Shown here piece after piece: positions 24,010 to 32,164 of a DNA stretch of 36,383 bases (positions are counted from its first letter, which is position 1; each line of letters starts with the position of its first letter). The translations under genes and the position numbers were made by a program. Source of the stretch: Lapidilactobacillus gannanensis (GTDB lineage: Bacteria > Bacillota > Bacilli > Lactobacillales > Lactobacillaceae); assembly GCF_003946675.1 (NCBI RefSeq), contig NZ_RHOT01000025.1, forward strand, positions 1-36,383, read 5' to 3'. The notes beneath the pieces were generated by a model. That model ran no database searches and had not been told where the DNA came from. It worked only from the letters and a program-made list of their open reading frames with translations.

Positions 24010-24130
24010 CCGGACGCTGGCTGCTGAGAACAATTTTCAGCAGCCAAAGTTCGGCTTTATTTTGTCTAAACGACGGCTATCCTAGACTCTTTTTTGCGCT
24101 CATGATCTCTGCTAATGCCCTTTGTCACAC
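24010..24130 (+). repeat. Dispersed intergenic repeat, copy E with hairpin
   Basis: A perfect 9-bp hairpin GGCTGCTGA (24019-24027) / TCAGCAGCC (24037-24045) contains the family word TGAGAACA in its loop region. It is followed by AAAGTTCGGCTTTATTTTG, nearly identical to copy B, and GTCACACGCG near 24123 resembles its end. The remaining DNA to 24398 has no credible gene. Confidence 0.6.
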
Positions 24131-24411
24131 GCGAAGGTGATTAATTGGGCTGAAATTGGTTCTTCAGATTTTAACGCTGCTTGGCCAGACAACTGCTAAA
24201 TAGTTGAATTGCAGTCACTTTCGGAAATTTCGACATTAGCCAACGAATTAATGATGGTGCCATTCTGCTAGATTGCTGGAACTTGCGCTGCTTTTCTAGG
24301 CACCAACTGGTTATCCAGATGATTAGAAAACCACAATCAAAGTAAGCGTTAACCAACACAAGTAGCCCTAAAAACGGTAGAATAGTTTTAGATGTTTAGG
24401 GGGTCTTAAGT

Positions 24412-25278
24412 GTGCAGAAGCGAAGTGACAATGAAATGTGGACATTGATTCAACAAGTTGCCCAAAACTTAGGCGTTGTTCAAGCAATCGCGCTGAATGG
24501 TTCGCGGGCAAATCCGCAAGTGGTACCGGATCAATTTCAAGATTTTGATATTGTTTATTTCGTTCCAGATGGCCAAATGCTGCCTTTGCTGACCGATCGT
24601 AGTTGGTTACAGCAGTTTGGTCCGCAAATTGTGATGCAGGCACCTGGTGATTTTGATGAGCAGCCAGATTATCAGCATAAATATAATCTGATGATCCTCT
24701 TCACTGATGGTAATCGCCTTGACTTAGGTCTGTGCCCCTTAAGTGGGATAAGTGATTGGGCGGCCAATGATCCAGTTGCAAAAATTTTAAGTGACCCGCA
24801 TCATTTATTACCCCAAAATTTAGAACATTCTGATCAGATTTACTGGACGTCTGCGCCAACTGCGAAAGAATTTCGTAATTGTTGCAACGAGTTCTGGTGG
24901 GTGACACCATATGTGGTCAAGGGATTACAGCGCCATGAGTTATTTTATGCAACTGATCATGCCTACCAGAATTGCTTCCATGAGTTGCGGTGTTTATTAG
25001 ATTGGCGGGTAGCTGCCACAGCAGGCTTTCACCTAAATCTAGGCAAAAGTGATAAATATTTGTGGGCCCGGTTAGCGCCAACGTTGCAAAAACAAATTCA
25101 AGTATGCTTAGATTTATCTTCAGAGCATGCACTTGCCCGGGGATTAGTACAAATGAATGCCACCTTTGATCAGCAGGCGCAACTTTTTGCTGAAGAACAA
25201 GGCTTTACCTATCATTTAGCTAAAGCAACTGCAGTTCGGCAATATGTTCGTCAGGAATTAGCAACTTTATTAAAATAG
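24412..25278 (+). CDS. ANT(6)/AadE-like nucleotidyltransferase
   Basis: A 288-residue protein of the streptomycin adenylyltransferase family (PF04439). Visible are the nucleotidyltransferase motif ALNGSRAN (residues 27-34), the metal-binding DFDIVYF (Asp44/Asp46) and TDGNRLDLGLCPL with Asp104. These enzymes transfer AMP to the 6-OH of streptomycin, but many chromosomal homologues have no proven resistance role. Translation starts at GTG, with GGGGG 8 nt upstream. No mobile element or other resistance gene adjoins it, and its base composition matches the surroundings, so an old chromosomal gene is likely. Confidence 0.85.
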   Translation: MQKRSDNEMWTLIQQVAQNLGVVQAIALNGSRANPQVVPDQFQDFDIVYFVPDGQMLPLLTDRSWLQQFGPQIVMQAPGDFDEQPDYQHKYNLMILFTDGNRLDLGLCPLSGISDWAANDPVAKILSDPHHLLPQNLEHSDQIYWTSAPTAKEFRNCCNEFWWVTPYVVKGLQRHELFYATDHAYQNCFHELRCLLDWRVAATAGFHLNLGKSDKYLWARLAPTLQKQIQVCLDLSSEHALARGLVQMNATFDQQAQLFAEEQGFTYHLAKATAVRQYVRQELATLLK

Positions 25279-25414
25279 CGGCCAGAGCACACGAACTGCA
25301 CATGAGAGGTCTTGATTTATCAAGGGTTCAAATCGGTTAATGGAAACGTTGCTCACCATTTTGTAAATTGGGACGTATTACTTGAAAAAATGTTCGAATT
25401 TTAAAACAAAGTGG

Positions 25415-25443
25415 TTGACCTTGGGAATAGAAAGCGCTATCAT
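25415..25443 (+). promoter_or_regulatory. Distal nucleoside-transport promoter with cre site
   Basis: TTGACC (25415-25420), a 17-bp spacer and TATCAT (25438-25443). TAGAAAGCGCTATCAT (25428-25443) fits the CcpA cre consensus WTGWAARCGYTWNCWW at 15 of 16 positions and covers the -10, so catabolite repression is expected. The leader from here to the lipoprotein gene is about 510 nt. Confidence 0.7.
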
Positions 25444-25671
25444 AATGTTACAGATATCACTCAACATTCACAATTCCTAGATTTCACTTCGCAAATGCTA
25501 AAGCGGTTACTCATTTTGAGGATTCTGTTTAAATTTGTCATTTAATTGTAAAAAAAAGACTCTGAAATTCTAAAAAATTCGTGTATACTAGTTACTAATA
25601 GCTTTTATTGTGCCACAGTTTTAGACTATCTTTAAATAAGTTGAATGTTAGAATTAGAAATAAGTGTCATT

Positions 25672-25773
25672 ATGCAGTCAAAAAGAGTTTTAGAAATTAT
25701 TTTTGATTTGACCACAACAAATAAAGTTGTACCTGTTGCCAGAAAAGATTTATTTCTGTTTGACAAAAACTAA
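25672..25773 (+). CDS. Possible small leader ORF (33 codons)
   Basis: ATG to TAA in the long leader encodes a basic 33-residue peptide (starting MQSKRVLEIIFDL, ending RKDLFLFDKN). There is no convincing ribosome binding site and no known family. It may be a chance frame, a leader peptide or the remnant of a larger gene. The other DNA in 25279-25955 has promoters and stem-loops but no gene. Confidence 0.25.
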   Translation: MQSKRVLEIIFDLTTTNKVVPVARKDLFLFDKN

Positions 25774-25788
25774 CATTTCTGATACTTT
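25760..25788 (+). promoter_or_regulatory. Proximal promoter of the nucleoside importer
   Basis: TTGACA (25760-25765), a 17-bp spacer and TACTTT (25783-25788) preceded by TGA as an extended -10. The predicted leader of about 160 nt has a perfect stem TGAGTTA/TAACTCA (25861-25867 and 25880-25886). Confidence 0.6.
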
Positions 25789-25955
25789 TTATGAAGATTG
25801 TTCGTACATTGCTGATCTTAGTCGTGTACTTTCCTTGAGCTTGATTTTCGGCTCCGCACCTGAGTTATATCTCCTAACGTAACTCACTTTATTAATTCGG
25901 TTTCAATAATCATTAGCGGTTATTTAGACAAACTTTTTTAGGAGGGCTTTAGGCA

Positions 25956-27038
25956 ATGAAGAAGGCAAAAATTTTCACCATGGGTATTTTAGCGGCAGCA
26001 GTCGTTTTATCGCTGTCAGCTTGTGCAGGTAAGAAATCCGGAACTAGTAACTCTGGTTCAAGTAAGACAACCAAGAATACGGTAGCCTTGATTACGGATA
26101 CTGGTGGTGTTGATGACCGTTCGTTCAACCAATCAGCATGGGAAGGATTGCAAAAGTGGGGTAAAGAACATGACCTCAAACGTGGCAATTCCGGTTTCCA
26201 ATATTTCCAATCGGATAATGAGTCATCATATATCCCAAATATTGATCAGGCAATGCAAGCTGGTTTCAAGACAATCTTTGGGATTGGTTACAAGCTGAAG
26301 GATGCCATTAAGCAATCCGCTAAGAAAGATCCAAAGACAAACTTTGTTATTATTGATGACAGTATTGATGGCATCAAGAACGTTGTTTCCGCAACGTTTA
26401 AAGATAACGAATCTTCTTATTTAGCTGGTGTTGCAGCCGCTTATACGACTAAGACGAACACTGTTGGGTTTATTGGCGGGGTCAAGGGTGACGTGATTGA
26501 CCGTTTTGATGCTGGTTACACTGAAGGTGTTAAAGCTGGTGCCAAAGAATTAGGTAAATCAATTAAGATTATTAACCAATATGCTGGTGATTTCAGTGCC
26601 CCTGATAAAGGTAAGTCAATTGCCCAAGGGATGTATCAACAAGGCGCTGATATTATTTTCCACGCTTCTGGTGCAACTGGTAATGGTGTTTTCCAAGAAG
26701 CTAAATCAATTAACCAAGCCGGAACAAAACAAGTTTGGGTTATCGGGGTTGACCGTGACCAAACAACTGAAGGTAAGTACAAAACTAAAGACGGCAAATC
26801 AGCTAACTTTACTTTGACTTCAACACTTAAAGGTGTCGGTGCAGTTACTGAAGACTTAGCTAACTTAGCCATGAAGGATAAATTCCCTGGTGGCAAACAC
26901 ATGATCTATGGTTTGAAAGATGATGGTGTTGGTTTAACCAAGGGTCAACTTTCAAGCAAGGCGCAAAAAGCAGTTGATGCCGCTAAGCAAGATATTATTG
27001 ATGGTAAAGTTAAAGTTTCAGAACATCCAGCAAAATAA
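25956..27038 (+). CDS. nupN: BMP-family nucleoside-binding lipoprotein
   Basis: Substrate-binding lipoprotein (PnrA/BmpA/NupN family) that delivers purine nucleosides to the ABC importer encoded downstream. The 360 residues start with a lipoprotein signal (lipobox LSAC, Cys23) and a Ser/Thr/Lys linker. The binding domain follows with DTGGVDDRSFNQSAWEG, GYKLKDAI, VGFIGGVKGDVIDRFDAGYTEG, HASGATGNGVFQEA and IGVDRDQ. These are the ligand-contact blocks of the family. AGGAGG precedes the ATG. A terminator separates it from the transporter genes, probably setting higher lipoprotein levels. The symbol follows B. subtilis nupNOPQ usage. Confidence 0.92.
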   Translation: MKKAKIFTMGILAAAVVLSLSACAGKKSGTSNSGSSKTTKNTVALITDTGGVDDRSFNQSAWEGLQKWGKEHDLKRGNSGFQYFQSDNESSYIPNIDQAMQAGFKTIFGIGYKLKDAIKQSAKKDPKTNFVIIDDSIDGIKNVVSATFKDNESSYLAGVAAAYTTKTNTVGFIGGVKGDVIDRFDAGYTEGVKAGAKELGKSIKIINQYAGDFSAPDKGKSIAQGMYQQGADIIFHASGATGNGVFQEAKSINQAGTKQVWVIGVDRDQTTEGKYKTKDGKSANFTLTSTLKGVGAVTEDLANLAMKDKFPGGKHMIYGLKDDGVGLTKGQLSSKAQKAVDAAKQDIIDGKVKVSEHPAK

Positions 27039-27063
27039 CAGCGATCAATTGATGATGACAATT

Positions 27064-27100
27064 TGCTCCTTGCTCAGATTGCTGGGCAAGGAGCATTTTT
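27064..27100 (+). terminator. Intra-operon terminator after the lipoprotein gene
   Basis: A 10-bp perfect stem TGCTCCTTGC (27064-27073) / GCAAGGAGCA (27086-27095) is followed by TTTTT. Partial read-through would give more lipoprotein than transporter. Confidence 0.9.
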
Positions 27101-27133
27101 CTTAAAGCGATTGAGAGAGAAAGTGGGGTAGCA

Positions 27134-28681
27134 ATGACTAATCCAGAAGAATATGTCATTGAAATGCGAAAAATTACCAAAGCTTTTGGTAATTTTAAAG
27201 CAAATGATCAAGTTGATTTAAAGGTTCGCAAAGGTGAGATTCATGCGTTACTTGGCGAAAATGGTGCCGGCAAATCAACTTTGATGAATGTCTTGTCCGG
27301 ACTATTAGAACCAACCTCTGGTCAAATTTATCTTAATGGTCAACCAGTGCAAATTGACAGTCCTAATACAGCGAACCGTTTGGGTATTGGGATGGTTCAC
27401 CAGCATTTTATGTTGGTTGATGCTTTCACCGTGACTGAGAATATTATTCTCGGTAGTGAGCCTAATCGTGGTGGCATTATTAACCTGCAACAAGCGCAAA
27501 AAGAAATTCAAGAGCTTTCTGATCGCTATCAATTGGATGTTGATCCTACTGCCAGAATAAATGATATTTCGGTGGGGATGCAACAACGGGTAGAAATTCT
27601 CAAGACCCTTTATCGGGGGGCCAATATTCTAATTTTTGATGAGCCAACAGCCGTTTTAACACCACAAGAAATTGATGAGTTGATTGTGATCATGAAGGGG
27701 TTAGTTGCAGAAGGTAAATCAATTATTTTGATCACCCACAAATTGGATGAAATTCGTCATGCTGCGGATCGGTGTACGGTTATTCGCCGGGGTAAGAGTA
27801 TTGATACAGTTGACGTCGCTGGCACCACTAGTGAAGAATTGGCAGAAATGATGGTTGGTCATAGCGTGGTCTTCAATATTCCCAAAGCACCTGCTAAAAT
27901 TGGCGCCCCAATTCTCAGTGTTAAGGATTTACACGTGAATGAAAATCGTGGGATTCCTGCAGTTAAGGGTGTTGATTTTGAAGTTCATGCAGGTGAAATT
28001 CTTGGGGTGGCCGGGATTGATGGTAACGGTCAGTCTGAGTTAATTGAAGCTTTGACCGGATTGCGAAAAGTTGTTAGTGGTGATATTCAAATCAAGAATC
28101 ACGATTTGACTAATGCACCAGTTCGTAAAATCACGGAAACAGGTGTGGCGCATGTGCCAGAAGATCGTCAGAAGTATGGTCTAGTTTTACAACTGACTCT
28201 TTCAGAAAATCTGGCTTTACAAACTTACTACAAAGCACCACTGAGTAACCACGGTTTTCTTGATTACGCCAAAATGCGTGAACATGCACGGCGATTAATT
28301 AAGGAATATGATATTCGGACGACTAATGAGCAGTTACCAGCTGGTGAATTATCAGGTGGTAACCAACAAAAGGCAATTATTGCGCGGGAATTAGATCGGG
28401 ATGCTGATTTAATTATTGTTTCACAGCCAACGCGTGGTTTGGATGTTGGTGCGATTGAATATATTCACCGCCAATTAATTAATCAGCGCGATGCTGGTAA
28501 AGCAGTTTTATTGGTCAGTTTTGAATTAGATGAAATTATGAATTTATCTGATCGTATTATTGTTTTACATGATGGTAAAATTGCCGGTGAAGTTCGTCCC
28601 GAAACAACTAGCGAACAAGAGTTAGGTCTATTGATGGCTGGTTCTCATGCCAAGGCAGCCAGTGAAACGGAGGGAAATTAA
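27134..28681 (+). CDS. nupO: Nucleoside ABC importer, double ATP-binding subunit
   Basis: A 515-residue tandem ATPase of the RbsA/NupO type. The first domain has Walker A GENGAGKS (41-48) and Walker B ILIFDEPTAVL, with a signature reading ISVGMQQRVE instead of LSGGQ. The second has LSGGNQQKAI, but its P-loop is GIDGNGQS (Lys replaced by Gln) and Walker B ends in VSQPTRG (Glu replaced by Gln). This asymmetry is common in the family: one complete site comes from domain-1 Walker motifs and the domain-2 signature. The stop is directly followed by the permease ATG. Confidence 0.93.
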   Translation: MTNPEEYVIEMRKITKAFGNFKANDQVDLKVRKGEIHALLGENGAGKSTLMNVLSGLLEPTSGQIYLNGQPVQIDSPNTANRLGIGMVHQHFMLVDAFTVTENIILGSEPNRGGIINLQQAQKEIQELSDRYQLDVDPTARINDISVGMQQRVEILKTLYRGANILIFDEPTAVLTPQEIDELIVIMKGLVAEGKSIILITHKLDEIRHAADRCTVIRRGKSIDTVDVAGTTSEELAEMMVGHSVVFNIPKAPAKIGAPILSVKDLHVNENRGIPAVKGVDFEVHAGEILGVAGIDGNGQSELIEALTGLRKVVSGDIQIKNHDLTNAPVRKITETGVAHVPEDRQKYGLVLQLTLSENLALQTYYKAPLSNHGFLDYAKMREHARRLIKEYDIRTTNEQLPAGELSGGNQQKAIIARELDRDADLIIVSQPTRGLDVGAIEYIHRQLINQRDAGKAVLLVSFELDEIMNLSDRIIVLHDGKIAGEVRPETTSEQELGLLMAGSHAKAASETEGN

Positions 28682-29818
28682 ATGCTAAAAGTTAGTCAAA
28701 GAACGCGTCAAATTTTAGTACCATTAATTTCAATCTTAGCTGGTTTCTTAATTGGTGCGATTGTGATGTTGATTTTTAGCTATTCACCATTACAAGCATA
28801 CGGTTCAATGATCAAAGGTTCGTTAGGCACTATGGCGAGTATTGGCGAAACTTTGCGGCAAGCGACGCCATTGATTTTTACAGCTTTAGGGTTCTCAATA
28901 GCTAATTCAGCCGGCTTCTTCAATATTGGTCTTTCTGGTCAAGCATTAGCTGGTTGGGTGGGCAGTGTTTGGGTTGCCTTAGCTTTTCCTAATTTACCAA
29001 CATTTATTCTGTTACCACTTGCTATTATTGTTGGTGCCGCTGCTGGTGCATTAATGGGAGCCATTCCTGGTTTCTTGCGGGCTTTCTTTGGCACTAGTGA
29101 AGTTATTGTCACCATTATGTTGAATTATGTCATGCTCTATTCAAGTACTTATTTGATGCAGAATGTGATGCCTAAGAGTTTTCGGGTCAGTCAGGATGCC
29201 ACTAAAACCATTACTTTCCATGCCAGTTTGCACGTTAATTGGTTAAGTAATATGTTTGGCGGTTCGCGAGTTCATTTTGGTTTATTTTTAGCGCTGATTG
29301 CCTTGGTTGTTGTTTGGCTGATTATGAAGAAGACAACATTGGGTTTTGAAATTCGTTCTGTCGGTTTAAATCCTTATGGTTCGGAATATGCTGGAATGAG
29401 TAGTAAAAAGACAATTATTATGTCAATGGTCCTTTCAGGTACCTTAGCTGGTTTAGGTGGGGTCATGGAAGGTTTAGGAACTTACCAAAACTTCTTTATC
29501 CAGACGGCGTCATTATCCATTGGTTTCGATGGGATGGCCGTTTCCCTATTAGGGAGTGGCGGTTCGTTAGGTATCCTATTGTCAGCCTTGTTGTTCAGTG
29601 TTCTTAAAATTGGTGGTTTAGGTATGCAAACTGGTGCCGGGGTGCCATTTGAAATCGTTAATATTGTGATTGCCAGTATTATTTTCTTCGTGGCAATTGA
29701 CTATGTTATTGGCTTGTTGTTCAAACAAAAGAAGGCTAATAAGGCGATTCCTGAAACACCTGTTGCTGTTGAAACAGCCGAGGTTAAGCAGGATGAACAA
29801 GAAGGGGGTCGTTTATAA
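28682..29818 (+). CDS. nupP: Nucleoside ABC importer permease, NupP-like
   Basis: A 378-residue permease (BPD_transp_2, PF02653) with about nine to ten membrane spans. Family features are the N-terminal ATPLIFTALGFSIANSAGFFNIGLSGQ, with the coupling region later (FEIRSVGLNPYGSEYAGM and LSGTLAGLGGVMEGLG). The tail (about 352-378) is hydrophilic and acidic. It begins immediately after the ATPase gene and shares a base with the nupQ start (TAATG), so the three genes are translationally coupled. Confidence 0.92.
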   Translation: MLKVSQRTRQILVPLISILAGFLIGAIVMLIFSYSPLQAYGSMIKGSLGTMASIGETLRQATPLIFTALGFSIANSAGFFNIGLSGQALAGWVGSVWVALAFPNLPTFILLPLAIIVGAAAGALMGAIPGFLRAFFGTSEVIVTIMLNYVMLYSSTYLMQNVMPKSFRVSQDATKTITFHASLHVNWLSNMFGGSRVHFGLFLALIALVVVWLIMKKTTLGFEIRSVGLNPYGSEYAGMSSKKTIIMSMVLSGTLAGLGGVMEGLGTYQNFFIQTASLSIGFDGMAVSLLGSGGSLGILLSALLFSVLKIGGLGMQTGAGVPFEIVNIVIASIIFFVAIDYVIGLLFKQKKANKAIPETPVAVETAEVKQDEQEGGRL

Positions 29819-30774
29819 TGAACTGGGTTAGTATGCTGGCTTTAATTGTTTCTGCCACCTTAGTTTATTCTACACCGTTGATTTTTACGGCTTTAGGCGG
29901 CACTTTCTCCGAACGCGGCGGGATTGTTAACGTTGGTTTGGAAGGTATTATGGTTATGGGTGCCTTTAGTTCCGTTATTTTCAACTTAACTTTTGCTGAT
30001 ACTTTTGGCGCCGCGACACCTTGGTTAGCTGCTCTGGTTGCTGGGGTCGTTGGTGTGGTGTTCTCTTGCATTCATGCGGTTGCTACGATTAATTTTCGGG
30101 CTGATCATATTATTAGTGGTACTGTGATCAACTTATTAGCACCCGCGCTAAGCGTCTTCTTAGTTAAAGCAATTTATGCCAAGGGGCAAACAGATAATAT
30201 TGCCCAGAACTTTGGCTACTTTACTTTTCCTGGGTTAGCAAAGATTCCAGTTTTAGGACCGATTTTCTTTAAAGATACTTCTTTAATGGCCTATATTGCG
30301 ATTGTGGTTGCTTTGATTGCTTACTGGGTGATGTTTAAAACCAAATTTGGGTTAAGACTTCGGTCAGTGGGTGAAAATCCACAGGCTGCAGATACATTAG
30401 GCATTAATGTTTATCGTTATCGTTATGCTGGCGTTCTTCTGTCAGGTTTTCTTGGCGGGATCGGTGGGGCAATTTTCGCTCAGTCGATTGCTGGTAACTT
30501 CTCAGTTGGGACAATCGTTGGTCAAGGTTATATTTCAATGGCGGCAATGATTTTTGGTAAGTGGAATCCAATTGGGGCAATGGGAGCGGCCTTGTTCTTT
30601 GGCTTTGCTCAAAGTCTTAGTATTATTGGCGCGCAATTGCCAGGGATTTCCTCAATTCCGTCTGTTTATCTGCAAGTAGCACCTTATATTTTAACGATTG
30701 TGGTACTAGTCTTATTCTTAGGCAAAGCAGTTGCACCTAAGGCTGACGGGACAAATTATATTAAATCGAAGTAG
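29818..30774 (+). CDS. nupQ: Nucleoside ABC importer permease, NupQ-like
   Basis: A 318-residue second permease of the importer, also BPD_transp_2. It contains TPLIFTALGGTFSERGGIVNVGLEGIM, HAVATINFRADHIISGTVINLLAPA, LRLRSVGENPQAADTLGINVYRYRY (coupling helix region) and GAIFAQSIAGNFSVGTIVGQGYISMAAMIFGKWNP; each is a hallmark of the NupQ/YufQ branch. About eight to nine spans. It forms the heterodimeric channel with NupP and ends the operon. Confidence 0.92.
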   Translation: MNWVSMLALIVSATLVYSTPLIFTALGGTFSERGGIVNVGLEGIMVMGAFSSVIFNLTFADTFGAATPWLAALVAGVVGVVFSCIHAVATINFRADHIISGTVINLLAPALSVFLVKAIYAKGQTDNIAQNFGYFTFPGLAKIPVLGPIFFKDTSLMAYIAIVVALIAYWVMFKTKFGLRLRSVGENPQAADTLGINVYRYRYAGVLLSGFLGGIGGAIFAQSIAGNFSVGTIVGQGYISMAAMIFGKWNPIGAMGAALFFGFAQSLSIIGAQLPGISSIPSVYLQVAPYILTIVVLVLFLGKAVAPKADGTNYIKSK

Positions 30775-30835
30775 TTAGTAAATCTCATAATAAGTGTAAT
30801 CAGATCATTTTAAGTTATTAATGCGTGATTCAAGA

Positions 30836-30985
30836 TGGCTGTCTGCTGAACACTAACGTAAAAAAATAACGAACATTCGCAAGAATGCGCGTTATTTTTT
30901 TATACGTTAAGCAAAAACCGGTTGTCTTGTGAGAACACGTTTCAGCTGCCAGAATTCGTTTTTTGTTTTGCTGAGAGAATGTCTG
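30836..30985 (+). repeat. Dispersed intergenic repeat, copy C
   Basis: It runs GTCTGCTGAACACTAACG, a terminator hairpin, ACGTTAAGC, AACCGGTTGTCTTGTGAGAA, CACGTTTCAGC and a GAGAATGTCTG end. The block from GTTAAGC to TTCAGC matches copy A closely. No gene is present in 30775-31123. Confidence 0.65.
30861..30901. terminator. Terminator after nupQ, possibly bidirectional
   Basis: ATAACG and CATTC pair with GAATG and CGTTAT around a GCAA loop (30866-30895, small internal loop), with A-rich DNA before and seven T after. The A-run could also serve the convergent minus-strand gene at 31124. Confidence 0.85.
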
Positions 30986-31123
30986 TTGAAATCTTGAAAC
31001 TATGATTGTCAGAAAATGAAGCTGATAGGTAATTGCTGGCGGTGACCATGATGTGGCCTTTATAATTTATTTCAAGTTGATTTTTGATAGTGGGTACTTA
31101 AGACCATTAGTTGAGGATGATTA

Positions 31124-32035
31124 CTAGAATGTGCCCTTATTTAGTTGCGAATTGATGCTGACTGCATCGGGGAAATAGTCAGGCAGCGGGGCTTGGACGG
31201 TCACCGGTTGCTCGGTAAATGGCTGCTTAAAGTAAAGCTGATAGCCATGAAGTAGCATATGCTCGGCCGGTTTGACGTTAGGGTTATATAAAGTATCACC
31301 AAGGATTGGTAAACCTAATGCGGCTAAGTGCACTCGAATTTGATGAGTTCGACCAGTTAGTAAATGCAATTTAAGTAAAATACGTTCAGAATCACGGTTT
31401 AAGACTTGATACTGAGTCTGCGCTGGCTGACCAGTAGTCCAATCAATTTGGCGCTTGCGTTGATCTTGGGGATCACGACCAATTGGTAAATCAATTTCGC
31501 CATGATCAGGCAATGAGGTTGTGCGTGCGGGTGCGACCCATGCAAGATAGTCACGTCCCATGATTTTTTGACTTAATTCACGATCAAGAATCGGGACAAC
31601 TGCCGCTGATTTTGCCACTAGTAAGGCACCACTAGTTTGTTCATCAATTCGATGCACCATTAACGGCGGATCGGCTAATTGCTGTGTCAGAATGTTAAAA
31701 ACCGTCCCCCGTTCATTGGCTAAATTAGGGTGGCTTTTAATACCAGCAGGTTTATTGATGACAATCAAATTGTCATCCTGATAAAGAAGTGGCAATCGAC
31801 CTGGACTGGGAAGATAGTGCTGGTTTGTTGCTTCTAAAAATGAAAAATCCAATGTGACCAGATCACCGGCTGTGACCAAGCGATGAAAAGAACGGTAGTG
31901 GTGATTGATCAATATTTGCTGATTGATCCGTAAGAAATGCTGCCATTTTTTAGGAACTAGCCAATCTTGTAGTAGTTGGCGCACTGTCTTACTAGGAAAA
32001 TTTTCAGGTAAGATGATACTAAATTTTGTTTTCAA
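31124..32035 (-). CDS. RluA-family 23S rRNA/tRNA pseudouridine synthase
   Basis: Isomerises specific uridines in RNA to pseudouridine. The 303 residues have an S4-like N-terminal region (about 15-75, VRQLLQDWLVP..., GDLVTLDF). The catalytic domain follows with DDNLIVINKPAGIKSHP, the active-site MVHRIDEQTSGALLVAK (HRID, Asp catalytic), LLTGRTHQIRVHLAALG and GDTLYN. The RluD/YjbO-type subgroup is likely; the exact target cannot be told. Translation starts at TTG, with AGGAAGG upstream. It is transcribed towards nupQ and divergently from the PBP gene. Confidence 0.9.
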   Translation of the reverse strand: MKTKFSIILPENFPSKTVRQLLQDWLVPKKWQHFLRINQQILINHHYRSFHRLVTAGDLVTLDFSFLEATNQHYLPSPGRLPLLYQDDNLIVINKPAGIKSHPNLANERGTVFNILTQQLADPPLMVHRIDEQTSGALLVAKSAAVVPILDRELSQKIMGRDYLAWVAPARTTSLPDHGEIDLPIGRDPQDQRKRQIDWTTGQPAQTQYQVLNRDSERILLKLHLLTGRTHQIRVHLAALGLPILGDTLYNPNVKPAEHMLLHGYQLYFKQPFTEQPVTVQAPLPDYFPDAVSINSQLNKGTF

Positions 32036-32137
32036 AAAGAGGCCTTCCTAACTGACTGGATAAGATTTTGATGAACTTAGAAGCATAAAAAATAATTAAA
32101 TTCGTCGCTGGCCTGATGGTATTCGCTAATTTCATGG

Positions 32138-32143
32138 TAAAAT
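32138..32143 (+). promoter_or_regulatory. Probable -10 of the PBP gene
   Basis: TAAAAT preceded by TGG forms an extended -10 (32135-32143); the -35 is weak. Because it ends directly at the ATG at 32144, transcription would begin near 32150, which favours the later start codon at 32165. Confidence 0.45.
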
Positions 32144-32164
32144 ATGGCCATGGTGGTAGATAAA

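Noticed and set aside
24171..24359. 62-codon minus-strand frame between the DUF3955-like gene and the nucleotidyltransferase
   Set aside because: No ribosome binding site and no family; it lies in repeat-derived intergenic DNA.
25444..25955. Purine riboswitch upstream of the nucleoside lipoprotein gene
   Set aside because: I looked for the conserved junction and loop sequences of the purine aptamer and did not find them.
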